A stretch of 64,000 nt of DNA from Paraburkholderia domus. Lineage in GTDB: Bacteria > Pseudomonadota > Gammaproteobacteria > Burkholderiales > Burkholderiaceae. The stretch's first letter is position 1. Every line of letters starts with the position of its first letter. Where the stretch lies: the NCBI RefSeq assembly GCF_905220705.1, contig NZ_CAJNAT010000027.1:1-64000 (forward strand). Reading direction: 5' to 3'. Shown here piece by piece: positions 37,254 through 46,327 of this stretch. Made by a program: the position numbers and the translations under genes. The notes beneath the pieces are model-generated. The model did no database searches, was not told where the DNA came from, and worked only from the letters and a program-made list of their open reading frames with translations.

Positions 37254-38684
37254 GAGATAACGTCAAGAGTGGTGTATGAGCAGTTTGATGGCCATCGATT
37301 TCAAGCGGCGAGTTTCTGCTGAGCCGGTCGATCGCCTTGCACCGGTTCGCCGTCCTCGAAGGCGATGCCCTCAAGCAACAGCTTGATCTTTTCTGGGCCG
37401 TTAATGCGGCGCCAAGTCTTCTCAGCTTCGTCGATCAGCTTGAATGCCAAGCCAAGGAAGGTCGGGCGCGACACGCAATTGCGCGTACGTGTTGTGCGGT
37501 GTCGCACCGTCGCGAAGGTCGACTCGATCGCGTTAGTCGTGCGCAAATGCTGCCAGTGCTCGGATGGAAAGTCATAGAACGCCAACAAGTTCTCTCGATC
37601 CTTTTTCAGCGTCTCGGCGGCCTTCGGATATTTCGCTGCATAGATCGACACGAAACGATCGAACGCGGCATGTGCCTCGGCGCGCGTGGCGGCCATCCAG
37701 ATCGCCTGCATATCCGCCTTCGCGCGCCCCTGTTGCGACTTCGGCAGCGCATTGAGCACGTTGCCCATCTTGTGAAACCAGCAGCGCTGGCCACGCGTCG
37801 CCGGAAACACTTCTTCCAGGGCCGCCCAGAAGCCCATTGCGCCGTCGCCAACAGCCAGCAATGGCCCCGCCTGCAAGCCACGCGCTTTCAGGTCCAGCAG
37901 CAGCTCCAGCCACGACGCCTTCGTCTCACGGTAGCCGTCGCCGATCGCCACGCGCTCTTTGCTCCCATCCGGCCTCACGCCGATGATCACCAGCAGGCAT
38001 TGACCGTCCGAATTCTCGCTGCGCAGCCCGGTGTGAATGCCGTCGACCCACCAGTACACATAGCGCGATTTCGACAAGTCTCGCTTGCTCCAGGCCACTT
38101 GTTCTTCGGTCCATTGCGCCTTTAGCCGGCTCACCACATTCGCCGACAAACCCTTGGCATCCTCGCCCAACAGCACGCTCAATGCTTCGCTCATGTCGCC
38201 CGTCGAGATGCCCTTCAGATACAGCCACGGCAACGCGGCGCTCACGCGGGGCGACTTCCTCACGTACGGCGGCACGATCGACGAATTGAACTTCACGCCT
38301 GATCCCGATCGATCGCGCACCTTCGGCACTTTCACCGGAATCGGCCCGGCCGCCGTCAATATCTCGCGTTCCGGCAAGTAGCCGTTGCGCACCACGGCGC
38401 GTTGCCCCTGCATGGTCTTGACGTTCGCGAACCGCTCCATTAGCTCTGCCAGCTCCGCTTCAATCGCTTGTTGAATCACCTGCCGTGCTCCTTGGCGGAC
38501 CAACTCGTCCAGGCCGAGACCGGCACCCGATAGACCGATGACTTCTTTTTCCGTAAACTTGCTCATGGTGGATGGTTTGTTGTTTGCTGGTTTCCGACTT
38601 CGACAATCAGATTCTCAGCTGAAACCTCCACCGCCTTCAACCTTCCGCCTCAACTCCCCCGTACACCACTTCCGACTTTAGCTC
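37254..38684 (-). mobile_element. IS256-family element
   Basis: The element is 1431 bp. Imperfect inverted repeats begin GAGATAACGTC (left) and, inverted, GAGCTAAAGTC (right), and both reach AGTGGTGTA. It is flanked by the 9-bp direct repeat ACAGCAAGG. It inserted cleanly into an already defective IS110-family transposase gene. Confidence 0.9.
37301..38566 (-). CDS. IS256-family (mutator-type) transposase
   Basis: The product has 421 residues. The family core is present: YWWVDGIHTGLRSE (first Asp), LLAVGDGAMGFWAALEEVFP (second Asp) and RGQRCWFHKMGNVLNALPK, followed by TTNAIESTFATVRHRTTRTR (the Glu). The N-terminal regions VIQQAIEAELAELMERFANV and NGYLPEREILTAAGPIPVKV match family proteins. 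The frame is complete and the element has clean ends, so it is probably functional. Confidence 0.93.
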   Translation of the reverse strand: MSKFTEKEVIGLSGAGLGLDELVRQGARQVIQQAIEAELAELMERFANVKTMQGQRAVVRNGYLPEREILTAAGPIPVKVPKVRDRSGSGVKFNSSIVPPYVRKSPRVSAALPWLYLKGISTGDMSEALSVLLGEDAKGLSANVVSRLKAQWTEEQVAWSKRDLSKSRYVYWWVDGIHTGLRSENSDGQCLLVIIGVRPDGSKERVAIGDGYRETKASWLELLLDLKARGLQAGPLLAVGDGAMGFWAALEEVFPATRGQRCWFHKMGNVLNALPKSQQGRAKADMQAIWMAATRAEAHAAFDRFVSIYAAKYPKAAETLKKDRENLLAFYDFPSEHWQHLRTTNAIESTFATVRHRTTRTRNCVSRPTFLGLAFKLIDEAEKTWRRINGPEKIKLLLEGIAFEDGEPVQGDRPAQQKLAA

Positions 38685-39191
38685 ACAGCAAGGAAGTTCG
38701 ACACGTTGCGTGAGCAATGGAAAGGTCTGGATAAGCTGCATCGGCAGATCTGCCAGATAGAGCGGCGGTTACAGGAGTGGATGAAGAACGATCAGGCTGC
38801 CAAAGCAATAGCAGTGATTCCGGGCGTGGGCCTGCTTACCGCGACAGCGGCAGTGGCAACGATGGGGCACGCCAAAGCCTTAAAAACCGGCCGCGAGTTT
38901 GCTGCGTGGCTCGGTCTCGTGCCGGGGCAGACGGGTTCCGGCGCCAAGATAGAGCTACAGGGAATCAGTAAACGAGGTGATACCTATCTCAGGACTTTGC
39001 TCGCTTACGGCGTGCGGAGCATCATCTATCGTGTGAAAGAGCCAGGTCCATCGGTGACGCAGATGAAACAGCGGCGTCCGTTGAACGTCCTCATCGTCGC
39101 GATGGCCAACAAGCTTGCCCGAATAATCCGGGCAATGCTGGCACATCAACGGCCCTACCGGAAAGACTACGAAAGCGTTAAACGGGCTTGA
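38685..39191 (+). pseudogene. C-terminal half of the decayed IS110-family transposase
   Basis: The frame from about 38694 reads TLREQWKGLDKLHRQICQIE, then VIPGVGLLTATAAVATMGHA, FAAWLGLVPGQTGSGAKIEL and GISKRGDTYLRTLLAYGVRS, the transposase_20 domain of IS110/IS1111 proteins. The expected middle part (about 100 residues) is absent. Joining the two target-duplication copies does not restore one frame. An internal deletion near 38700 is therefore likely in addition to the IS256 insertion. Confidence 0.8.
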
Positions 39192-40157
39192 TTTCTCTGG
39201 TCTATCGGAAGGTTGTGCTGAAGGGATGGACCGTCAAAAGTTGCGGTGGCATTCGAGTGTGATGGCACCCATTAGCGAGCCGGTGTCAAGTGAGCAAACA
39301 ATACCCACGACTGCGCAAGCAGCCGATTTGGAATTTCAATATCCGACCGCAGTAGCTGAGCGCGCCAGCGAAGCATCGGCATGCCGCTGGATTTGACGAC
39401 TGCGGCGCACTGGTCGCGCTGTCGGCGCAAGGTGGCTATCTGAAAGCGAAACTGAATCTCAGAAAGTGACACAGGCGAACTGAGAAAAACTGTCTTAGTC
39501 AAGCATTCGGGGCCCGGTGTCGCGGACGCGACAGAACGCGGTTGAAATCACGCTATCTACCCGATGCATTCGCGCGAAGGCGCTCACGCAGACCGGCGAA
39601 ATCGGATCTCTCACGCCGGACTGAGCTGCGTCAACGAAGAAGCGATTCTTCAGTTTGCGTCGCCCGCGCAGAGATCTCTATACGTCTGTGGCGCTTCTAG
39701 TTCGTTTGAACTATTCATCAAACCCTGCAAGTTCACTCCTTCGGTCCACGACAGGCAGCCCTGCTCGACCCTAAAGTCGATGCAGTTCCAGTCCGATCAG
39801 GCACGGAGCGCGGCAGCGACCTATTCGATGCGCCCTGAGCCAGCTCAACGGACGGAGGTTTTCACACTGCCCTTCGTTAGCGGCTTCGGCGGGTCTTCAA
39901 GTGTGAACCGCCTGAAGCCGTGCCGAGAGTGCCAATCCGTCGCGCAGACCATTCTCGAAGGTAGAGGCGCCTGGCTCGACGGGTCCCGCGGATTTCGCTC
40001 TGCTCGGGCAGCAGTGGCGCCGGGAGGTCGGCATCGACAGATTGAAAGTTTGCGTCGTTGCAACGGCACAAGCTGCGCGCGGGCGATGTGCTTGTGGTCA
40101 TGCTGTACGAACGTCACTCATCACAGACGATCAGATTTCGACAAAGAGGACAGGCAG
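39192..40157. other. Long non-coding stretch upstream of the acyl-CoA dehydrogenase operon
   Basis: No gene is recognised. An open frame continuous with the dehydrogenase extends back to 39564, but it lacks family similarity before 40158. The stretch holds a regulatory element at 39706-39778 that also occurs before the thiolase gene at 51337. A small minus-strand frame at 39272-39502 is unassigned. Confidence 0.5.
39706..39778 (+). promoter_or_regulatory. Conserved upstream element, copy A
   Basis: CCTGCAA at 39724, CACGACAG at about 39747 and CCCTAAAGTC at 39769-39778 occur in the same order and nearly the same spacing as in copy B at 51184-51253. Flanking bases also match in part. It lies about 380 bp before the start codon of the operon at 40158. 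Confidence 0.6.
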
Positions 40158-41354
40158 ATGGATTTACGCTTTACCGAAGAGGAGCAGGCTTTCCGGGAAG
40201 AAGTCAGGGCCTTCGTGCAAGCCAGTCTTCCGGTCGATATTCGCGGCAAGGTGCTCAGCCACCAGCGCATCGAGAAGGACGACTACGTGCGCTGGCATCG
40301 TATCCTGCACGCTCACGGTTGGGGCGCGCCGACCTGGCCGAAGGAGTTCGGTGGTACTGGCTGGAATGCGATGCAGCGGCTCATCTTCGACATCGAGACG
40401 GGACGCGCGGGCGCGCCGCGCTTGCTGCCGTTCGGTCTCACGATGATCGGGCCGGTGCTGATGAAATACGCGAGCCCGGAACTTCAGGCACGCTTTTTGC
40501 CGCGTATCCCGGCCGTCGACGACTTCTGGTGCCAGGGTTATTCGGAGCCCGGTTCAGGCTCGGATCTCGCTTCGCTCAAAACGCGCGCGGTGAGAAAGGG
40601 GGATCGCTACATCGTGAATGGCCAGAAGACCTGGACCACGATGGCGCATCACGCTGACTGGATCTTCTGCCTCGTGCGCACCGACGGAGAATCGCGGCCG
40701 CAGGAAGGCATTTCGATGCTGCTGATCGACATGAAGTCGGCTGGCGTGACGGTGCGTCCCATCGTGACGCTCGACGGTGGCCACGATGTCAATGAAACGT
40801 GGTTCGAAGACGTCGAGGTTCCCGTAGCGAATCTGGTCGGCGAGGAGAATCGCGGCTGGACCTACGCGAAGTATCTGCTCGGACATGAGCGTACGGGCAT
40901 CGCCGGCATCGGCCACTGCTATCGCGAGTTGCGTCTGTTGAAGCATCACGCCGCGCAAGCGTCCGATGGTGCAGGCGGCACGATGATCGATAACGTGCGC
41001 ATGCGCGACAAGATCGCACGCGTCGAAATGGACCTGATGGCGCTGGAGATGCTGTTGTTGCGCGTGGCCACTGCCGGCGCTGGAAAGGGGCCAGGGCCGG
41101 AGGCCTCGATTGTGAAGATCCGCGGCTCGGAACTCCAGCAGGATCTCGCCATGCTGCAGCAGGAGGTCGCGGGACCGCACGGCTGGCCCTTCTCGCCGCA
41201 ATGGCTTGAGCCTGGCGCCGAGCAGCCGGTCAGCGGACCGGCGTGGGCTGCGCCTTCGGCGTCCACCTATTTCGACATGCGTAAGACGTCGATCTACGGC
41301 GGAGCAACCGAAGTGCAGAAAAACATCATCTCCAAGATGATCCTCGGCTTCTAG
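40158..41354 (+). CDS. Acyl-CoA dehydrogenase
   Basis: The product has 398 residues. The N-terminal helical domain begins MDLRFTEEEQAFREEVRAF. The FAD/substrate segment is WCQGYSEPGSGSDLASLKTR with YIVNGQKTWTTMAHHADWIF, and the C-terminal part ends DMRKTSIYGGATEVQKNIIS. An AGAGGA ribosome site at 40144 defines the start. It introduces an alpha,beta double bond into an acyl-CoA. Its start resembles long-chain or steroid-type ACADs that often act as heteromeric pairs. The next gene, ten bases on, is a second ACAD, which supports a two-subunit enzyme. Confidence 0.92.
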   Translation: MDLRFTEEEQAFREEVRAFVQASLPVDIRGKVLSHQRIEKDDYVRWHRILHAHGWGAPTWPKEFGGTGWNAMQRLIFDIETGRAGAPRLLPFGLTMIGPVLMKYASPELQARFLPRIPAVDDFWCQGYSEPGSGSDLASLKTRAVRKGDRYIVNGQKTWTTMAHHADWIFCLVRTDGESRPQEGISMLLIDMKSAGVTVRPIVTLDGGHDVNETWFEDVEVPVANLVGEENRGWTYAKYLLGHERTGIAGIGHCYRELRLLKHHAAQASDGAGGTMIDNVRMRDKIARVEMDLMALEMLLLRVATAGAGKGPGPEASIVKIRGSELQQDLAMLQQEVAGPHGWPFSPQWLEPGAEQPVSGPAWAAPSASTYFDMRKTSIYGGATEVQKNIISKMILGF

Positions 41355-41363
41355 GAAACAACC

Positions 41364-42491
41364 ATGGACTTCACTTACAGCGAAGAGCAGCAGATGCTCG
41401 CGGACAGTCTGCGCCGTTTTGTCGACACAGAATACACTTTTGAAAAGCGGCGCAGGAGCGCACGCGAAGGCGCGAGCTTCGATCCGAAAGTCTGGAAGAT
41501 GCTCGCGGAGATGGGTGTCATCGGGCTCACGGTGCCGGACAACTATGGCGGCTTTGGCGAAGGTTCCGCCACCCGTCTCGTCGTGCAGCGCGAACTAGGC
41601 CGAGCACTCGTGCACGAGCCGGTCATTCCGGGCGGTGTCATCGCGACGGAAGTGTTGAATGCGTTTGGCAGTCCGGCGCAGAAAGATACGTGGCTTCCGG
41701 CCATCGCAAGCGGCGAACGCATCATGACCACGGCCTGGCTCGAACCCGGCTCGCGCTACCGACCGGAAAGCGTGTGCACGGTCGCAGCGCAGACGCAGGA
41801 TGGCTATGTCCTGAATGGCATCAAATCGCTGGCGTGGCACGGCGAAGTGGTCGATGCGATTCTGCTCACCGCGAAGCTCGATGGCGGCGACAATATTGGA
41901 CTCTTTATCGTGCCGCGCGAGGCACCTGGGCTGACGGTGACGGGCTACCCGACCATCGATGGTCAACGCGCTGCGGACCTGAAGCTGGAAGGCGTCGTGA
42001 TCGGCAAAGAAGCGATCGTCGGCCTGCCGGGTCAAGGGCTCACCGCGCTCGAGCATGGTCTCGATCACGGCATTGCAGCCATGTGCGCCGAGGCGGCAGG
42101 GGCGATGGAAAAATTGATCGAGATCACCGCAGAGTATTTGCGTACCCGTCGCCAGTTCGGCCAGCCGTTGGGCGCTTTTCAGGCGCTGCAGCACCGCATG
42201 GCCGCCATGCTCGTGCAGAAGGAACTGGCGCTGTCGATGGCCTATGTCGCAGCCCAGGCGCTCGACGAAACAGATCCGGCACAGCGTCGTCGTATGGTGT
42301 CGGCTGCCAAGGTCGCGGTCGCGAAAGCGGGGCGCTTTGTCGGGCAACAGGCGGTGCAACTGCATGGCGGCATGGGCGTGACGGACGAACTGGAGGTCGG
42401 CGACTACCTGAAGCGCCTGACGATGTTCGACCCGTTACTTGGAGATAGCGACTACCACGTCGCGCGTTATTGCGAAGTCATGCAAGGCTGA
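41364..42491 (+). CDS. Acyl-CoA dehydrogenase, probable partner subunit
   Basis: The product has 375 residues, begins MDFTYSEEQQMLADSLRRFV and ends in the ACAD C-terminal domain (QLHGGMGVTDELEVGDYLKR). The central FAD region is weak: TTAWLEPGSRYRPESVCTVA replaces the usual TEP-x-GSD pattern. This is common in one half of alpha2beta2 ACADs such as those of steroid side-chain degradation. It has an AGGAAAC ribosome site, and its neighbour enoyl-CoA hydratase gene starts two bases after its stop. It likely pairs with the preceding ACAD. Confidence 0.88.
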   Translation: MDFTYSEEQQMLADSLRRFVDTEYTFEKRRRSAREGASFDPKVWKMLAEMGVIGLTVPDNYGGFGEGSATRLVVQRELGRALVHEPVIPGGVIATEVLNAFGSPAQKDTWLPAIASGERIMTTAWLEPGSRYRPESVCTVAAQTQDGYVLNGIKSLAWHGEVVDAILLTAKLDGGDNIGLFIVPREAPGLTVTGYPTIDGQRAADLKLEGVVIGKEAIVGLPGQGLTALEHGLDHGIAAMCAEAAGAMEKLIEITAEYLRTRRQFGQPLGAFQALQHRMAAMLVQKELALSMAYVAAQALDETDPAQRRRMVSAAKVAVAKAGRFVGQQAVQLHGGMGVTDELEVGDYLKRLTMFDPLLGDSDYHVARYCEVMQG

Positions 42492-42493
42492 CC

Positions 42494-43273
42494 ATGTCGA
42501 TGATCGAGGTGTCCGTCGAGAGCGGCGTCGCTACGCTTGTGCTCGCGAATCCCGGGCGCAAGAACGCAATCAATCCCGCCTTGATGCGCGAACTGGAAGT
42601 CGTGCTCGAAGCGCTGCGTCGCGATGAGTCTGTCAAGGCGCTTGTGCTGACGGGCGCGGGCGATGATTTTAGCGCCGGGGGCGATATCTCATCCTCGCCG
42701 GGCGGAACCGACGCTGTCACGATCCGCGCACGCCTGCTCGACTACCATCGCGTGTTGAAAACGCTGGTCGATTTCGATCGTCCGGTCATCGCGGTGGTCG
42801 ACGGCGTGGCCTATGGCGCCGGTTTTGGTCTGGCGTTGCTCGCGGACTTCGTCGTGGCGTCCGACCGCGCGCGCTTCTGTTTCGCTTTCTCCCGGATTGG
42901 TCTCGTACCCGATTTCGGCGTGGCCTACACACTGCCGCGAATGATCGGCATCCAGCGAGCGCGGGCACTGATTTATTCCGCCCGCCAGATCTCCGCCTCA
43001 GAAGCGCTCGCGCTCGGGATCGTGCTGGAGGTGCATCCGCCTGCGACGCTCGCCTCGCGCGCACGCGAACTGGCTTTGGCCACGGCTTCGCTATCCCCCG
43101 AGGGATTCGCGCTGACGAAGCGTCTATTGGCGCAAACCTGGGAGCTGGATTTCGCATCGCTACTGGATGCCGAAGCGAACGCCCAGGCCCTAGCGACGAC
43201 CTCGCCCTATGTGGCCGACGCAGTCGGTCGTTTCATGCGCAAGGAAGCGCCGGTATTCCAGTGGCCGGAGTAG
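42494..43273 (+). CDS. Enoyl-CoA hydratase/isomerase family protein
   Basis: The product has 259 residues of the crotonase fold. CoA-binding and oxyanion-hole motifs are NPGRKNAINPALMRELEVVL, AGDDFSAGGDISS and VDGVAYGAGFGLALLADFVV. The first catalytic Glu position of classic hydratases is not evident (the region reads RARFCFAFSRIGLVPDFGVA), so isomerase or another crotonase activity is possible. It follows the two ACAD genes directly and would act on their enoyl-CoA product. Confidence 0.87.
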   Translation: MSMIEVSVESGVATLVLANPGRKNAINPALMRELEVVLEALRRDESVKALVLTGAGDDFSAGGDISSSPGGTDAVTIRARLLDYHRVLKTLVDFDRPVIAVVDGVAYGAGFGLALLADFVVASDRARFCFAFSRIGLVPDFGVAYTLPRMIGIQRARALIYSARQISASEALALGIVLEVHPPATLASRARELALATASLSPEGFALTKRLLAQTWELDFASLLDAEANAQALATTSPYVADAVGRFMRKEAPVFQWPE

Positions 43274-43356
43274 CCATCTGACAGGACCACGGGCCGGCGT
43301 GATCGGCGACACACCCGCTTTCCGCGCGGCCCCAATAAAACTGAGGAGTTCAACCC

Positions 43357-44145
43357 ATGGCTCGGATACCTAAACCCATCATCCGTTCCGACATTGCATA
43401 CAGCAGGCCGGATCGTATCGTCGTACGCGGCAAGGATCTGCCCAACGAGATTCTGGGACATATGAATCTCGGCGATTTTGCGTATCTGCAATTGACGGGG
43501 AAAACCGCGACGCGCGAGCAGTCGGCGATGTTCAACGCCATTCTCATTACACTCGTCGAGCACGGCATGACGCCAAGCGCGATTGCCGCGCGCATGACGT
43601 ATGCGGGCGCGCCGGAGTCGCTACAGGCCGCCGTCGCCGCAGGGCTTTGCGGGCTCGGCTCCGTGTTCGTCGGCAGCATGGAAGGGGCGGCGCGTATGCT
43701 GTCCGAGGCGTTGCCGAAAGGGGGCGACGGTGCCGACCTCGAAAAGATTGCGCGTGATACCGTAGCCGCGTATCGGGCGCGTGGGGCCACCGTGCCGGGC
43801 CTCGGCCATCCGCTGCACAAGCCGGTGGATCCGCGCACGCCGCGTCTGTTCGAACTTGCCGCGCAAAATGGCATGGCGGGAGACTACGTGCGGTTGATGA
43901 AGCTGATCGGTGAAGAAGCCGAGCGCGTGTCCGGCAAGTCGCTGCCGATCAACGCGACGGGCGCGGCTGGCGCGATCTGTTGTGAGTTCGGGTTTCCCTG
44001 GACCATCGTGCGCGGCTTCGGTGTCATGGCGCGAGCGATCGGCCTCGTCGGGCATCTGATGGAAGAAACGCAAAAGCCGATGGCGGTTGAAATCTGGCAG
44101 CGTATCGAGGACGAGGCGTCTGCCCATCTGCACGGCGATGCGTGA
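43357..44145 (+). CDS. Citryl-CoA lyase-like protein (citrate synthase family, short form)
   Basis: The product has 262 residues. It keeps the C-terminal catalytic region of citrate synthases: the His in VPGLGHPLHKPVDPRTPRLF, and NATGAAGAICCEFGFPWTIV. It lacks the large N-terminal domain. Proteins of this length are typically annotated citryl-CoA lyase and cleave or condense CoA esters with an oxo acid. The GAGGAG ribosome site is good. Its place among beta-oxidation genes suggests a C-C lyase on a branched or hydroxylated acyl-CoA; the substrate is unknown. Confidence 0.78.
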   Translation: MARIPKPIIRSDIAYSRPDRIVVRGKDLPNEILGHMNLGDFAYLQLTGKTATREQSAMFNAILITLVEHGMTPSAIAARMTYAGAPESLQAAVAAGLCGLGSVFVGSMEGAARMLSEALPKGGDGADLEKIARDTVAAYRARGATVPGLGHPLHKPVDPRTPRLFELAAQNGMAGDYVRLMKLIGEEAERVSGKSLPINATGAAGAICCEFGFPWTIVRGFGVMARAIGLVGHLMEETQKPMAVEIWQRIEDEASAHLHGDA

Positions 44146-44275
44146 GCGGATGTCTCGGGCAGTAGTACCTGGAATCGGGGTGAACCCGGCTCTGCGTCCG
44201 GCGTTGTGAAATGCGCGAGCCGCTACGTGCGGCGCGCGTCTGGAATCATTCGAATACGCAACTGGAGCACCCTCC

Positions 44276-45124
44276 GTGAGTGATCTCGCGTTGAATCTCG
44301 ATGACTGGGCCGGCCGCGTCGAGATGGCCGAAGACGAACTCTCGGCGTTTCCCCGTCTGGCGATGGCGTCGACACTCGATGTCGAAGACGCCATTGCGGG
44401 CGCCGCGCTGCCGCCCCTTTGGCACTGGCTGTACTTTCTGCCGGTGACGCCGCTTTCACAGGTCGGTGTCGACGGGCATCCGCGGCGCGGCGGCTTTCTG
44501 CCGCCCGCGCCTTTGCCGCGTCGCATGTGGGCAGGCGGACGGTTGAGCTTTCATGCTCCGCTCGTCATCGGCGAGCGCGCGAGCCGAACCTCGACGATCG
44601 TGCGCATTGAACAGAAGGCGGGCCGCAGCGGACAACTTGTATTCGTCACTGTGCGACACCGAATCGAAGCAAACGGCGAGCTGAAGATCGAAGAAGAGCA
44701 GGACATCGTCTATCGTGACGCGCCGCAAGCGGGGGCGCCTGTCAAGGCACCCGAGGCAGCGCCGACAGACGAACTGTGGCAGCGCACGATCACCGCCGAC
44801 CCGGTGCTGCTGTTTCGCTATTCGGCGCTGACCTTCAACGGCCACCGGATTCATTACGATGCCCCCTATGCGACGCGTGAAGAGGGCTACCCGGACCTCG
44901 TCGTACACGGTCCGCTGATCGCCACGATGCTGGCCGGTCTCGTCCGCGAGGAACGGCCGGACGCGGGGCTTCGCAGCTTCTCGTTCGCGGCAGTGCATCC
45001 CACTTTTGCGGGCAATCCTTTCACGCTATGCGGCAAGCCTTCCGATGATGGCAAGCAGGTGGACCTCTGGGCGCGCGACCACCATGGCCATCTAACGATG
45101 CGTGCGGCCGCGACGCTCGACTGA
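44276..45124 (+). CDS. MaoC-type/FAS1-like dehydratase domain protein, mesaconyl- or itaconyl-CoA hydratase-like
   Basis: The product has 282 residues with a double hot-dog arrangement. The N-terminal FAS1-like half (PLWHWLYFLPVTPLSQVGVD, GFLPPAPLPRRMWAGGRL) is followed by the C-terminal MaoC half with hydratase residues in FNGHRIHYDAPYATREEGYP and LVVHGPLIATMLAGL. The same layout occurs in mesaconyl-C4-CoA hydratase and itaconyl-CoA hydratase (Ich). A GTG start is used after GGAG. Downstream are an ACAD, a CaiB CoA-transferase and a CitE-like lyase, as in itaconate gene sets. Confidence 0.83.
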   Translation: MSDLALNLDDWAGRVEMAEDELSAFPRLAMASTLDVEDAIAGAALPPLWHWLYFLPVTPLSQVGVDGHPRRGGFLPPAPLPRRMWAGGRLSFHAPLVIGERASRTSTIVRIEQKAGRSGQLVFVTVRHRIEANGELKIEEEQDIVYRDAPQAGAPVKAPEAAPTDELWQRTITADPVLLFRYSALTFNGHRIHYDAPYATREEGYPDLVVHGPLIATMLAGLVREERPDAGLRSFSFAAVHPTFAGNPFTLCGKPSDDGKQVDLWARDHHGHLTMRAAATLD

Positions 45125-45149
45125 ACTTCACATCCTCTTTTTCACGCCC

Positions 45150-46313
45150 ATGCAGACTATTCAGCAAGATTTTTATCAGGACATCCGCGAAGCCGTTCGC
45201 GATCTGTGCCAGCAATTTTCCGGCGAATACTTCCGCGAGATCGATGAAGCACGCGGCTATCCTGAAGCGTTTGTCGACGCCCTCACGAAAGCCGGCTGGC
45301 TGGCTGCGCTGATACCGCTGGATTTAGGCGGCTCGGGGTTGGGGCTCACGGAGGCGTCGGTCATCATGGAAGAAATCAATCGCGCCGGCGGCAACTCGGG
45401 CGCGTGTCACGGCCAGATGTACAACATGGGCACGCTGTTGCGCCATGGCTCCGAGGAACAGAAGCGCAAGTACTTGCCTAAAATCGCGTGCGGCGACTTG
45501 CGTCTGCAATCGATGGGCGTGACGGAGCCGACCACCGGCACCGACACCACGAAGATCAAGACGACTGCCGAGCGGCGAGGTGACCGCTATGTCATCAATG
45601 GCCAGAAGGTGTGGATCTCGCGCGTCCAGCATTCCGACCTGATGATTCTGCTCGCCCGCACGACGCCGCTCGCGGATGTGAAAAAGAAGTCCGAAGGCAT
45701 GTCGATTTTCATCGTCGATCTGCGAGAAGCGATTGGCAACGGCATGACCGTGCAGCCGATCCGGAACATGGTCAATCACGAGACTAATGAGCTGTTCTTC
45801 GACAACCTTGAAATCCCGGCCGAAAATCTTATTGGCGAGGAAGGGCAGGGCTTCAAATACATTCTCGACGGTTTGAATGCGGAGCGCACGCTGATCGCCG
45901 CGGAGTGTATCGGCGACGGTTACTGGTTCGTCGATAAGGTCACGGAATATGCAAAAGAGCGTGTCGTGTTCGGTCGTCCGATCGGCCAGAATCAGGGCGT
46001 GCAGTTTCCGATCGCGCGTTCGTTCATCAACGTGGAGGCGGCGAGCCTGATGCGGTTCGAAGCGGCACGCCGCTTCGACGCGCATGAGCCGTGCGGCGCG
46101 CAGGCCAACATGGCGAAGCTGCTGGCAGCGGACGCCTCGTGGGAAGCCGCCAACGCCTGCCTGCAATTTCACGGCGGCTTTGGCTTTGCTTGCGAATACG
46201 ACGTGGAGCGCAAGTTCCGCGAGACACGTCTTTACCAGGTGGCGCCCATTTCGACTAACCTGATCCTATCGTACGTGGCAGAACATATTCTCGGCTTGCC
46301 GCGTTCATTCTGA
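45150..46313 (+). CDS. Acyl-CoA dehydrogenase
   Basis: The product has 387 residues. Motifs are IPLDLGGSGLGLTEASVIME, QSMGVTEPTTGTDTTKIKTT, VINGQKVWISRVQHSDLMIL and the C-terminal LQFHGGFGFACEYDVERKFR, all standard for the family. It lies 25 bases after the hydratase gene and overlaps the next gene's alternative start by one base. In Pseudomonas itaconate clusters an ACAD gene likewise follows ich, so its role there may be auxiliary. There is no strong ribosome site, so translation may be coupled. Confidence 0.92.
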   Translation: MQTIQQDFYQDIREAVRDLCQQFSGEYFREIDEARGYPEAFVDALTKAGWLAALIPLDLGGSGLGLTEASVIMEEINRAGGNSGACHGQMYNMGTLLRHGSEEQKRKYLPKIACGDLRLQSMGVTEPTTGTDTTKIKTTAERRGDRYVINGQKVWISRVQHSDLMILLARTTPLADVKKKSEGMSIFIVDLREAIGNGMTVQPIRNMVNHETNELFFDNLEIPAENLIGEEGQGFKYILDGLNAERTLIAAECIGDGYWFVDKVTEYAKERVVFGRPIGQNQGVQFPIARSFINVEAASLMRFEAARRFDAHEPCGAQANMAKLLAADASWEAANACLQFHGGFGFACEYDVERKFRETRLYQVAPISTNLILSYVAEHILGLPRSF

Positions 46314-46327
46314 TGCCGGAGACAACC

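Noticed and set aside
39564..41354. Long acyl-CoA dehydrogenase with a 200-residue N-terminal extension
   Set aside because: The upstream codons have no family similarity, contain a promoter-like element, and a good ribosome site precedes the ATG at 40158.
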